A DNA stretch of 64,000 nt from Mycolicibacterium lutetiense. GTDB lineage: Bacteria; Actinomycetota; Actinomycetes; Mycobacteriales; Mycobacteriaceae. The translations under genes and the position numbers were made by a program. The DNA lies in contig NZ_JAGIOP010000001.1 of NCBI RefSeq assembly GCF_017876775.1, forward strand, positions 1,178,001 to 1,242,000, written 5' to 3'. The notes under the pieces are model-generated. The model did not search any database. It was given only the letters and a program-made list of their open reading frames with translations, and had not been told where the DNA came from. Below are positions 48,237-56,801 of the stretch, piece after piece. Each line of letters begins with the position of its first letter. Position 1 is the stretch's first letter.

Positions 48237-49912
48237 CTCAAGTCGTCTTCGTCGGCACGAACGGCCCACTGGGCGAAACGCTCGCCGCCCTCGCGTTGTT
48301 TCACGAAATTGCGGACGATCCGCTCGATGTAGTCGCCGAGCTCGGTGGCCAGCACCTTGTGCTGGCGCAGCTTGCGTCCGAAACCGCTGTCCAGACCGAG
48401 GCTGCCGCCGAGATGGACCTGGAAGCCTTCCTCGGGACCGTTGCCGTCGTCCACCATCTGGCCCTTGAAGCCGATGTCGGCGACCTGGATGCGGGCGCAC
48501 GAGTTGGGGCAGCCGTTGATGTTGACGGTGACGGGCACGTCCAGCTCGGCGTTGAGGTCGCCCAGCCGTGCCTCGAGCTCGGGCACCAGTGTCTGGGCCC
48601 GGCCGCGGGTGTCGGCGAAGCTCAGCTTGCAGTACTCGATGCCGGTGCAGGCCATGAGGTTTTGACGCCAGTGCGAGGGCTGCGACTGCAGGCCCAGCGC
48701 GTCCAGGCCGGCGCGCAAGGCATCGAGCTTGTCGTCGGCGACATCGAGGATGATCAGCTTCTGGTACGCCGTCATCCGGGCGCGGTCAGAACCGGCGGCC
48801 TCCATCAGATCGGCAACCTTGGTCAAGATGGTGCCCGAAACCCGCCCGGCGATCGCCGAGACGCCGACAGCGTTGAGGCCGTTGCGGATCTTCTGCACGC
48901 CGACGTGGTCGACGGTGTGTGGCACCTGCTCGGGCGCCGGGCCGTCGATGAGGGGGCGCTTCAGGTATTCCTGCTCGAGAATTTCCCTGAATTTTTCAAC
49001 GCCCCAGTCCTTGATCAGGAACTTCAGCCGGGCCTTCGAACGCAGACGGCGGTAACCGTAGTCACGGAAGATCCCGACGACGCCGGCCCACACTTCGGCC
49101 ACCTCGTCCAGTGGGACCCACACGCCGACGCGCTGCGCCAGCATCGGGTTCGTCGACAGGCCGCCGCCGACCCACAGATCCAGGCCGGGCCCGTGCTCGG
49201 GGTGGTTGACCCCGATGAACGACACGTCGTTGATCTCGTGGGCGACATCCTGCAGACCCGAGACGGCGGTCTTGAATTTGCGCGGCAGGTTGGAGAATTC
49301 CGGATTGCCGATGTAACGCTCTTCGATCTCCTTCAGCGCGGGCGTCGGGTCCAGTACTTCGACCAGCGAATCGCCGGCCAACGGCGAGCCCAACATGCCA
49401 CGCGGGCAGTCACCGCAGGCCTCCATGGTCTGCAGCCCGACCTCGTCGAGGCGGCGCCACACCTCGGGGATGTCCTCGATACGCAGCCAGTGGTACTGCA
49501 GGTTCTCCCGGTCGGTGATGTCAGCGCTGTCGCGTGCGAAGTCGACCGAAATCTGTCCGAGGGTGCGGATGGCCTGCGCCGACATCGCCTTGCCGTCGGT
49601 GCGCACCCGCATCATGAAGTACTCGGCCTCGAGCAGGTCGGCGTTGTCGTCACCGGTGAAGGTGCCGTCGTAGCCTTCGGTGCGCTGGGTGTAGAGGCCC
49701 ATCCACCGGAATCGGCCGCGCAGGTCGTCCATGGCGATGCTGGCAAAGCCATCACGCGAGTAGACGTTGAGGATGCGGTCACGCACATTGAGTGCGTCGT
49801 CTTCCTGCTTGAACTGCTCGTTGTGGTTGAGCGGCTCGCGGTTGCCGAGCGCCCACTGGCCTTCATCGCGGGGGCGTTTGGCGGGGCGGGCGGGGGCCTC
49901 GGGGGTTGTCAC
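48233..49912 (-). CDS. nirA: Ferredoxin-dependent sulfite reductase
   Basis: Six-electron reduction of sulfite to sulfide. A 559-residue siroheme/[4Fe-4S] protein. The cluster and siroheme cysteines lie in TACTGIEYCKL (near residue 415) and NGCPNSCARIQVADIG. The duplicated substrate-binding regions include ENLQYHWLRIEDIPEVW and WVGGGLSTNPMLAQRVG. The GTG at 49912 follows AAGGAG. The annotation as nitrite reductase is historical; cysH and sirB in the same operon fit sulfite. Corresponds to Rv2391. Expression is probably controlled by the polycysteine leader upstream. Confidence 0.95.
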   Translation of the reverse strand: MTTPEAPARPAKRPRDEGQWALGNREPLNHNEQFKQEDDALNVRDRILNVYSRDGFASIAMDDLRGRFRWMGLYTQRTEGYDGTFTGDDNADLLEAEYFMMRVRTDGKAMSAQAIRTLGQISVDFARDSADITDRENLQYHWLRIEDIPEVWRRLDEVGLQTMEACGDCPRGMLGSPLAGDSLVEVLDPTPALKEIEERYIGNPEFSNLPRKFKTAVSGLQDVAHEINDVSFIGVNHPEHGPGLDLWVGGGLSTNPMLAQRVGVWVPLDEVAEVWAGVVGIFRDYGYRRLRSKARLKFLIKDWGVEKFREILEQEYLKRPLIDGPAPEQVPHTVDHVGVQKIRNGLNAVGVSAIAGRVSGTILTKVADLMEAAGSDRARMTAYQKLIILDVADDKLDALRAGLDALGLQSQPSHWRQNLMACTGIEYCKLSFADTRGRAQTLVPELEARLGDLNAELDVPVTVNINGCPNSCARIQVADIGFKGQMVDDGNGPEEGFQVHLGGSLGLDSGFGRKLRQHKVLATELGDYIERIVRNFVKQREGGERFAQWAVRADEDDLR

Positions 49913-49918
49913 TGTTGT

Positions 49919-49997
49919 GCTCCTTGGAGAATGGAGCTGGCATGTAGACCGCGCAGATCACCGGTGGCTGACCGGCGGCGCAGATCCGGTGCCAGCT
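49919..49997 (-). promoter_or_regulatory. Switchable RNA fold before nirA
   Basis: Read on the minus strand. AAGGAGC, the nirA ribosome-binding site (49919-49925), can pair through GGAGC with GCTCC at 49933-49937. That GCTCC is itself part of TGCCAGCT (49935-49942), which pairs 8 of 8 with AGCTGGCA (49990-49997). The two pairings exclude each other, the layout of an attenuator that masks or frees the ribosome-binding site. Confidence 0.6.
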
Positions 49998-50037
49998 GAG
50001 ACTATGGGGCGGGCGGGGTCCGAAATCAACGCATGAT

Positions 50038-50133
50038 TCAGGGCAGACAGCAACAGCTACATACGCGCTTGAAATCGACATGCCGACGAGCCACCAGCGC
50101 AATGCGGGTGGAGCTGTTGTGGGCGGCAGTCAC
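50038..50133 (-). CDS. Polycysteine leader peptide upstream of nirA
   Basis: Short minus-strand frame ending RRHVDFKRVCSCCCLP and stop, with four Cys codons in five. The full version starts at the GTG at 50133 (31 residues). A -10-like CAGAAT (plus-strand 50141-50146) ends 7 bases before it, so the transcript would begin on the start codon. A second in-frame GTG at 50094 gives an 18-residue peptide. Mycobacterial leaderless frames with the same Cys-rich end are known to act as cysteine attenuators. The remaining 104 bases to the nirA coding region hold alternative hairpins over its ribosome-binding site. Confidence 0.78.
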   Translation of the reverse strand: MTAAHNSSTRIALVARRHVDFKRVCSCCCLP

Positions 50134-50234
50134 GCCGGCCATTCTGCCAGATTGTCGCCACCGGCCCTAACCGGGCCATATTTGCGCTCGGGGTGAGCGA
50201 AAGTCGTCGCTGGACAGTCTGGGAAAATCAGATC

Positions 50235-51407
50235 ATGAACACCCGCACGGCACCCGTCGGTCAACCGCAGTTGGTCCCGATGCCGGGGCGCGCGTTCGGC
50301 ATCTATATCCACGTGCCGTTCTGCGCGACGCGATGTGGATACTGCGACTTCAACACCTATACGCCGGCCGAATTGGGGGGAGCGAACCCCGACGGCTGGC
50401 TGGCCGCGCTGCGCATCGAACTGGCCCTGGCGGCCGCCACCGTCGGTTCCGTACCCGTCCAGACGGTGTTCGTGGGCGGTGGCACACCTTCGTTGCTCGG
50501 CGGTGCCGGTCTGGCCGCGGTACTCGGTGCGGTCCGTGACAACTTCGAGCTGGCTGCCGACGCCGAGGTGACCACCGAGGCCAACCCGGAATCCACCTCT
50601 CCGGAACTGTTCGCGATGTTGCGCGAGGCCGGCTACACCCGGATATCGCTGGGCATGCAGTCGGCCGCGCCGCAGGTCCTGGCGGTGCTGGACCGAACGC
50701 ATTCCCCGGGTCGCGCGCCCGCGGCGGCCCTGGAGGCCAGGGTCGCAGGGTTCGAGCACGTCAACATCGACCTGATCTACGGCACGCCGGGGGAGACCGA
50801 CGACGACCTGCGGCGTTCGATCGACGTTGCGGTGGGCGCGGGTGCCGACCATGTGTCCGCGTATTCGCTGATCGTCGAGGACGGCACGGCCCTGGCTCGC
50901 CGAGTGCGCCGCGGCGAGGTCATCCGGCCCGACGACGACGTACTCGCGCAGCGCTACGAACTGCTCGACGGCCGGCTGTCGGCGGCGGGTCTGAGCTGGT
51001 ACGAGGTGTCGAACTGGAGCCGCGAGGGCGGCGAGTGCCGGCACAACCTCGGCTACTGGGGCGGTGGCGAATGGTGGGGCGCCGGACCGGGAGCGCACGG
51101 CTTCCTGGGTGCTACCCGATGGTGGAACGTCAAGCACCCCAATGCTTATGCGCAGTCTCTCGGCGAAAATCGGTTGCCGATAGCTGATTTCGAGGAGCTC
51201 GGTGCTCGTGACCGGCATGTGGAGGAAGTGATGCTGCGGGTCAGGGTGCGCGACGGCCTTCCGGTGGCGCTCCTCGACGCCGACGAACTGGCTCGCGCCG
51301 AAACGCTTTGTGGCGAAGGTCTTCTTCTTCGGCGGGGCGATGCCCTGGTGTTGACCGACCGTGGTCGCCTGCTCGCCGACGGAGTCGTGCGCGACCTGCT
51401 GGGGTAG
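50235..51407 (+). CDS. hemW: HemW/HemN-like radical SAM protein
   Basis: A 390-residue radical-SAM protein. The cluster motif CATRCGYCDF (CxxxCxxC) is near residue 33, GGGTPSLLG follows, and the HemN C-terminal domain ends the protein. Shorter than oxygen-independent coproporphyrinogen oxidase and lacking its extra N-terminal part, it fits HemW, a heme chaperone. The label hemN for Rv2388c is the older one. The ATG at 50235 gives MNTRTAPVGQPQ. Divergent from the nirA leader. Confidence 0.9.
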   Translation: MNTRTAPVGQPQLVPMPGRAFGIYIHVPFCATRCGYCDFNTYTPAELGGANPDGWLAALRIELALAAATVGSVPVQTVFVGGGTPSLLGGAGLAAVLGAVRDNFELAADAEVTTEANPESTSPELFAMLREAGYTRISLGMQSAAPQVLAVLDRTHSPGRAPAAALEARVAGFEHVNIDLIYGTPGETDDDLRRSIDVAVGAGADHVSAYSLIVEDGTALARRVRRGEVIRPDDDVLAQRYELLDGRLSAAGLSWYEVSNWSREGGECRHNLGYWGGGEWWGAGPGAHGFLGATRWWNVKHPNAYAQSLGENRLPIADFEELGARDRHVEEVMLRVRVRDGLPVALLDADELARAETLCGEGLLLRRGDALVLTDRGRLLADGVVRDLLG

Positions 51408-51505
51408 GGCGTATGTGAGTGAGCTAACAGCGGACCGCGGTGACGGGCGATGTCGAAAAAGGCCGGTGCTGTAGCCTCGCCGGCTGACATAAGTGCACGT
51501 CACCG

Positions 51506-51526
51506 CCGCGGGGCGGCTCCCCGCGG
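51506..51526 (+). terminator. GC-rich hairpin after hemW
   Basis: CCGCGGGG (51506-51513) and CCCCGCGG (51519-51526) are perfect complements with a 5-base loop, in the 219-bp gap before the polyketide synthase. A second short hairpin (GGGGT/ACCCC, 51544-51556) follows. No U tract. Confidence 0.5.
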
Positions 51527-51604
51527 GCTCCCGGTTTCGGTTCGGGGTAGAACCCCTGATCGGTTGGGCGGTGTGCCACTATTGTCCGCATGTCGGCACC
51601 CTAT

Positions 51605-51623
51605 TTAGGCAAGCCTATCCAGA
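51605..51623. promoter_or_regulatory. IdeR-type iron box before the polyketide synthase
   Basis: TTAGGCAAGCCTATCCAGA agrees at 13 of 19 positions by eye with the IdeR consensus TTAGGTTAGGCTAACCTAA. It ends 3 bases before the ATG at 51627, so the transcript would have almost no leader, or translation begins at the ATG at 51651. Confidence 0.65.
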
Positions 51624-51626
51624 CTT

Positions 51627-54600
51627 ATGCCCGATCGGGATCCTGCTGACATGGCACTCGAGGCTTCTACCCCCGAACCCATTGCCGTAATCGGCATCGG
51701 TTGCCGCGTCGCGGGCAACGTCGCAAATCCAGCGGACTTCTGGAATTTCCTGCTCGAGGGCCGCAGCCACATCACCGAGGTGCCGCAGGAGCGCTGGGAG
51801 CCGTACCTACGGCGTGACCCACGCAACGCGGCCATCCTGCGCGAGGTCACCCGACTCGGAACCTTCCTCGACGATCTGGCCGGCTTCGACGCCGAGTTCT
51901 TCGGCGTATCGCCGCGTGAGGCCGAGGTGATGGATCCCCAGCAGCGGATGGCGCTCGAGGTCAGCTGGGAGGCGCTCGAACACGCCGGAGTGTCGCCGCG
52001 GGCGCTCGCCGGTAGCGACACCGCCGTGCTGATGGGCGTCAACTCCGACGACTACGGCAAGTTGATCATGGAAGACCTGCCCGGGATCGACGCCTGGACC
52101 GGCATCGGAACCTCCCTGTGCGGTATCGCCAACCGCGTTTCGCACCTGCTCGATCTCCGCGGCCCGAGCGTGGCGCTGGACGCCGCGTGCGCGGCCTCGC
52201 TGGTCGCAGTGCACCAGGCGTGCCAGATGCTGCGGGCCGGTGAGACATCGCTGGCGCTGGCCGGCGGGGTCAGCGCGTTGATCGGTCCGGGCCTCACCCG
52301 CGTGCTCGACGAGGCCGGAGCCACCGCCCCCGACGGCCGCTGCAAGACCTTCGACGCTGCCGCCGACGGTTACGGGCGAGGTGAAGGCGCCGGCGTCGTC
52401 GTGCTCAAGCGACTCGCGGACGCCCAGCGCGACGGTGATCGAATCCTGGCCGTGGTGCGAGGCGGTGCCACGGCGCAGGACGGCCGCACCGTGGGCATCA
52501 TGTCGCCCAACGGAGCTGCCCAGGCGGACATGTTCCGGCGCGCGTGCGAGATGTCGGGTGTCGACCCGGCCGGCATCGGATATATCGAGGCGCACGGAAC
52601 CGGAACCCCCACAGGCGATCCCACCGAGGTCGGGGCACTCGCCGAGGTGTACGGCACCGGGCGTGCCGATCAGGACCGGTGTCGCATCGGGTCGGTCAAA
52701 CCCAACATCGGCCACCTCGAGGGCGGCGCCGGGGTGATGGGCCTGATCAAGACGGTCCTGGCGTTGCACCACGAGACGATCCCGCCCACCGCCGGGCTGC
52801 GCCAACTCACCGGCGCGGTGGACTGGGCCAACAGTGGCCTCCGGGTGCCCACCGAGCCTGAGCCATGGGCGCGGACGGACACCCCACGTCGGGCTGCGGT
52901 GTGCAGCTACGGCTACGGCGGCACGATCGCGCACGTCCTGCTGGAAGAGGCTCCGGCGGCCGCGCAGCCGTTGGTGGACAGCCTGTCCGGCCCGGTGATC
53001 GTCCCGCTCTCGGCGCGTTCGGGTGCGCGGCTTGCCCGGCAGGCCGACGCGCTGGCCGATCGCCTGCGGGCCGGGCACCACAATGTGGCGTCGGTGGCGG
53101 CCACCCTGTGGGTGCGGCGTGCGCACGAACCGGTCCGGGCCGCGGTGATCGCCGAACACCGGCATGAACTGATCGCCGGCCTCGATGCACTGGCTCGCGG
53201 TGAATCCGGCGCCGGCCTGGTCACCGGCGAACTCCCGGGCGGGCAGGCCCGCGACGCGGTGTGGGTGTTCTCCGGACACGGCTCGCACTGGGCCGGGATG
53301 GGTCGTGAACTGCTCACGGCCGAATCGGCTTTCGCTCGCGTCATCGACGAGGTCGACGAGGTCTTCGGGCGTGAGCTCGGGTTCTCCGCCCGCGCGGCGC
53401 TCAGCAGCGGTGAGCTCGGCGGCACGGACCGGATCCAGGCGCTGACCTTCGCGATGCAGGTCGGGCTGGCCGCGGTCCTGCGCGAGCGGGGAGCGCGGCC
53501 CGCCGCGGTGATCGGGCACTCGGTCGGCGAGGTGGCGGCGTGCGTGGTCTCCGGGGTGTTCGACCTGAGCGAGGGTGCGGCCGTGGCCTGCTACCGTGCC
53601 CGCGGCTTCCGGTCCGTGATGGGTTGTGGCGCCATGGCTTTGGTTCGGTTGCCGTTCGCCGAGGCGCAGCAGCGGTTGGGTGGCCGCACCGATGTGGTGG
53701 CGGCCATCAGCGCGTCGGCCGAGTCCTGTGTGATCTCCGGCCTCACCGACGCGGTCGAGGACGTTTGTGAATCCTGGGCCGAGCAGGGCGTCGTGGTGCG
53801 CCGGGTGAATACCGACGTGGCATTCCACAGCCCCGCGATGGATGACCTGACCGGCGCGCTGGCCGCGAACGTGGCCGGGCTTCAGCCCCCGCGGGATGCG
53901 GCGATCCCGCTGTACACCACGGCGTTGGCCGATCCGCGCTCCACCGCACCTCGCGACGCCGCCTACTGGGTGCAGAACCTGCGCGGGCAGGTCCGGTTCG
54001 CCGAGGCTGTCACCGCCGCGGCCGAGGACGGCCACCGGCTGTTCCTCGAGGTCTCCGCTCATCCCGTCGTATCGCATTCCATCGTCGAAACCCTGCTGCA
54101 TCTGGGCATCGACGACCACGCTGTCGTACCGCTGCTGCGTCGCGACACATCCGAACTGCCGGCTGTCACGACCGCGATCGCATCGCTGTACTGCCACGGA
54201 GCCGAGATCGAACATGGTGTCGCCGAGACTGATTCGTGGGACGCCGACCTGCCGGCCACCCAATGGCAGCACCGGCACTTCTGGCGGATTCCCACCGCAG
54301 CGCCCGGCGGGCGGGCGGTGCACGACACCACCAGCCACACGCTGCTCGGCGGGCGCACCGAGGTGGCCGGAACCGTCACCACCCGTATGTGGCAGACCCG
54401 GTTGGACTTCGACACCAGGCCCTATCCCGGCGACCACCCGGTCCAGGGCACCGAAATCGTTCCTGCCGCAGTGTTGTTGAACACCTTCCTGACGGCAGCC
54501 GGCGCCGCGCTCACCGATGTGCGGCTGCGCACGCCGGTCGCACCGGCGCGTGCCCGCGACCTGCAGGTGGTGCTGGCCGACCGCGAGCTGACGCTGGCCT

Positions 54601-56801
54601 CGCGGCTGGCGGACGCGGACGAGGATCAGGACGGCGGATGGTTGACGCACAGTAGTGCGGTGGTTGCCCGTGATGACGCTGACGAGACCGCCGGCATGAC
54701 TGTCGACCTCGCTGCGGCCCGGGCACGTTGCCCCGAACAGTTGGCGCCGCGCCACGTGATCGACACTCTCGCCGAGCTCGGCGTCGCAGCCATGGGATTC
54801 GATTGGGACATCAAGGATCTGCACCGTGGTGAGGGCGAACTGCTGGTGCGGGTGAGTTCCGCGTCGGATGGTGCGCGGCCCGGCACCTGGGCCTCACTGG
54901 TGGATGCGGCCACGTCAGCCGCCTCCACCAGCTTCGACGGCCCGCCCCGACTGCGGATGCCCGCCCGAATCGAACGCGTGCAGGTTTGGGGTGCACCGCC
55001 GGCCACCGCGCTGCTGTCGGTGCGGCGCAGGCCGGACACCACCACCACCGACGTGGCGATCACCGATGAGTCCGGATCGATACTGCTGGCGATCACCGGG
55101 ATGACTTTTGAGGAACTCGAGAATCCGGGGCGCGAATGGTCGGCCACCGACGTCCGCCGGATCGTGCACCGGGTGGCGTGGAATCCGGTCTCGGCGCGCG
55201 ACGAGGGGCCACCCACCGGGGTGGTGCTGATCGGCGGGGACGTCGACCGGCTGGAGACCGCGGTCGACGACCTGACCGCGGCAGCGGTGCCCTACCTGGC
55301 GCTCGAAGGCCCCGCCGAACTGGAGTCGGTCATCGAGTTCGGCTCGTTGCCAAGCGAACTCGGTGATTCCCCGGTGGTGTTGGCGTTGCCGCGAGACGAT
55401 GACTCGCCAGAGGCGGCCGTCGACCTGGTGACCACTACGCTGGCGCTGCAGCAGCGCTTGGGCCTGTCGGCGCGACTGTGGGCGCTGACCGTCGGCGTGC
55501 ACGAAGGAACCAATGTGACCCACGCCCCGCTGTGGGGACTGGGGCGGGTCGCCGCGGCCGAACATCCGCAGTTGTGGGGCGGTGTCGTCGATGTGGCCGA
55601 CGGATGCCTGCCGCTGGCAGCGCTGGGATCGCTGGCCGGACACGGCGTATTGGTGGTCCGTGACGGGGTGGCCATGGCCGCGCGTCTCTCGACATCCGGC
55701 GGGGGTACCGCCGACCCGATGGAGTGTGTGCCGGGCGGCACGTACTTGATCACCGGCGGGACCGGAGCATTGGGTCTGCGGATGGCCCAGCGCCTGGCCG
55801 ATCTCGGCGCCCGCCGTCTCGTCCTGTTGTCCCGCTCAGGCCTGGGCGACCGGTCGGCCTGGGCGGACGACACGCCCTCGGCGGCGATTCGCGCGGTCAC
55901 CGCACTGGAGGATCGTGGCGTGTCGGTCACGGTTGCCGCGGTCGACATCGGGGCACCCGGGTCGGCCGACGCCCTGCGCGACGTGCTGCGACCGCTGCCA
56001 CCGGTACGCGGTGTCATCCACGCAGCGGGGGTGGAAGCCGGTGCGTTGCTGATGAATACGACCTCCGACGAGTTCGCCACGGCCATGCACCCCAAGGTGA
56101 ACGGCACGCTGGTGCTGCACGAGGTGTTCCCGCCCACGCAGCTCGACTGGATGGTGCTGTTCTCCTCGTGCGGCTACCTGGCCGGTTTCCCGGGGCAGGC
56201 CGCCTACGGCTGCGCCAACTCGTTCCTCGACGTGATGGCCCGGCACCGGCGCAGTCTCGGGGACCGCACCACGGCCGTCGCCTGGACGGCGTGGCGCGGA
56301 CTGGGGATGGGCTCGGCATCGGAGTTCGTGGCAGCACAACTCGATGCGCTCGGCATGGGCACGGTCGCCGCCGACGACGCGCTGCTGGCGCTGGATCTGG
56401 CGATGCGGGAGGACACCGCCAACGTCGTCGTACTGCCGGTCCTGCCCGCGGCTGCGGCGGTGCCGATGCTGGCCGATGTAGCGCCTGAGGATGAGCCTGA
56501 CGACGACCCGTCACCGGCAGCGGGAGAGTACGAGCCTGATCAGCTTGCTGCCCAGGTATTGACCGCGGTGGCAAGCCAATTGGGGCTCGCGGAGTCCGAT
56601 GTCAACGTCGACCTGCCGCTGGTGGAACTGGGCGTCGACTCGATCATGACGGTGCGGTTGCGCCGTCACCTGGAGAAGCAGACCGGGTTGTCGTTGCCGC
56701 CGACCCTGTTGTGGGAGCACCCCACCGCGGCGGCGGTCACGGCCAGGATCATCGAACTGCTGGACCCCGACGCGAAGCGAGAGGTGCGGGCGGGACATTA
56801 G
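51627..56801 (+). CDS. Iterative type I polyketide synthase, 6-methylsalicylate-synthase layout
   Basis: A 1724-residue single-module synthase. KS: active Cys near 188 (DAACAASL), His near 323 (EAHGTGT) and 363 (NIGHLEGG). AT: GHSVGEVAA near 630 and AFHSPAMDD near 732. Then a DH/thioester-hydrolase-like domain with His near 937 in DHPVQGTEIVP (HxxxGxxxxP). An intact KR follows: GGTGALG near 1377, catalytic Ser/Tyr in FSSCGYLAGFPGQAAYGCAN. The ACP has its phosphopantetheine Ser near 1672 (GVDSIMT). No enoyl reductase and no terminal thioesterase. Size and order match 6-methylsalicylate synthases; the active-looking KR argues against orsellinate. It lies between hemW and mbtA, where M. tuberculosis has mbtI/mbtJ, with an iron box upstream. 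It probably makes the aryl cap of a mycobactin. An alternative start is 51651. Confidence 0.85.
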   Translation: MPDRDPADMALEASTPEPIAVIGIGCRVAGNVANPADFWNFLLEGRSHITEVPQERWEPYLRRDPRNAAILREVTRLGTFLDDLAGFDAEFFGVSPREAEVMDPQQRMALEVSWEALEHAGVSPRALAGSDTAVLMGVNSDDYGKLIMEDLPGIDAWTGIGTSLCGIANRVSHLLDLRGPSVALDAACAASLVAVHQACQMLRAGETSLALAGGVSALIGPGLTRVLDEAGATAPDGRCKTFDAAADGYGRGEGAGVVVLKRLADAQRDGDRILAVVRGGATAQDGRTVGIMSPNGAAQADMFRRACEMSGVDPAGIGYIEAHGTGTPTGDPTEVGALAEVYGTGRADQDRCRIGSVKPNIGHLEGGAGVMGLIKTVLALHHETIPPTAGLRQLTGAVDWANSGLRVPTEPEPWARTDTPRRAAVCSYGYGGTIAHVLLEEAPAAAQPLVDSLSGPVIVPLSARSGARLARQADALADRLRAGHHNVASVAATLWVRRAHEPVRAAVIAEHRHELIAGLDALARGESGAGLVTGELPGGQARDAVWVFSGHGSHWAGMGRELLTAESAFARVIDEVDEVFGRELGFSARAALSSGELGGTDRIQALTFAMQVGLAAVLRERGARPAAVIGHSVGEVAACVVSGVFDLSEGAAVACYRARGFRSVMGCGAMALVRLPFAEAQQRLGGRTDVVAAISASAESCVISGLTDAVEDVCESWAEQGVVVRRVNTDVAFHSPAMDDLTGALAANVAGLQPPRDAAIPLYTTALADPRSTAPRDAAYWVQNLRGQVRFAEAVTAAAEDGHRLFLEVSAHPVVSHSIVETLLHLGIDDHAVVPLLRRDTSELPAVTTAIASLYCHGAEIEHGVAETDSWDADLPATQWQHRHFWRIPTAAPGGRAVHDTTSHTLLGGRTEVAGTVTTRMWQTRLDFDTRPYPGDHPVQGTEIVPAAVLLNTFLTAAGAALTDVRLRTPVAPARARDLQVVLADRELTLASRLADADEDQDGGWLTHSSAVVARDDADETAGMTVDLAAARARCPEQLAPRHVIDTLAELGVAAMGFDWDIKDLHRGEGELLVRVSSASDGARPGTWASLVDAATSAASTSFDGPPRLRMPARIERVQVWGAPPATALLSVRRRPDTTTTDVAITDESGSILLAITGMTFEELENPGREWSATDVRRIVHRVAWNPVSARDEGPPTGVVLIGGDVDRLETAVDDLTAAAVPYLALEGPAELESVIEFGSLPSELGDSPVVLALPRDDDSPEAAVDLVTTTLALQQRLGLSARLWALTVGVHEGTNVTHAPLWGLGRVAAAEHPQLWGGVVDVADGCLPLAALGSLAGHGVLVVRDGVAMAARLSTSGGGTADPMECVPGGTYLITGGTGALGLRMAQRLADLGARRLVLLSRSGLGDRSAWADDTPSAAIRAVTALEDRGVSVTVAAVDIGAPGSADALRDVLRPLPPVRGVIHAAGVEAGALLMNTTSDEFATAMHPKVNGTLVLHEVFPPTQLDWMVLFSSCGYLAGFPGQAAYGCANSFLDVMARHRRSLGDRTTAVAWTAWRGLGMGSASEFVAAQLDALGMGTVAADDALLALDLAMREDTANVVVLPVLPAAAAVPMLADVAPEDEPDDDPSPAAGEYEPDQLAAQVLTAVASQLGLAESDVNVDLPLVELGVDSIMTVRLRRHLEKQTGLSLPPTLLWEHPTAAAVTARIIELLDPDAKREVRAGH

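Noticed and set aside
51493..51690. Short Cys-containing frame before the polyketide synthase, considered as a third leader peptide
   Set aside because: Cys codons are scattered, there is no -10 box at a leaderless distance, and the frame runs through the iron box into the synthase gene.
51807..54824. A 1005-codon minus-strand frame opposite the polyketide synthase
   Set aside because: It is antisense to clear KS and AT motifs, and its product is rich in Arg, Gly, His and Gln without any domain. Long antisense frames are usual in GC-rich coding DNA.
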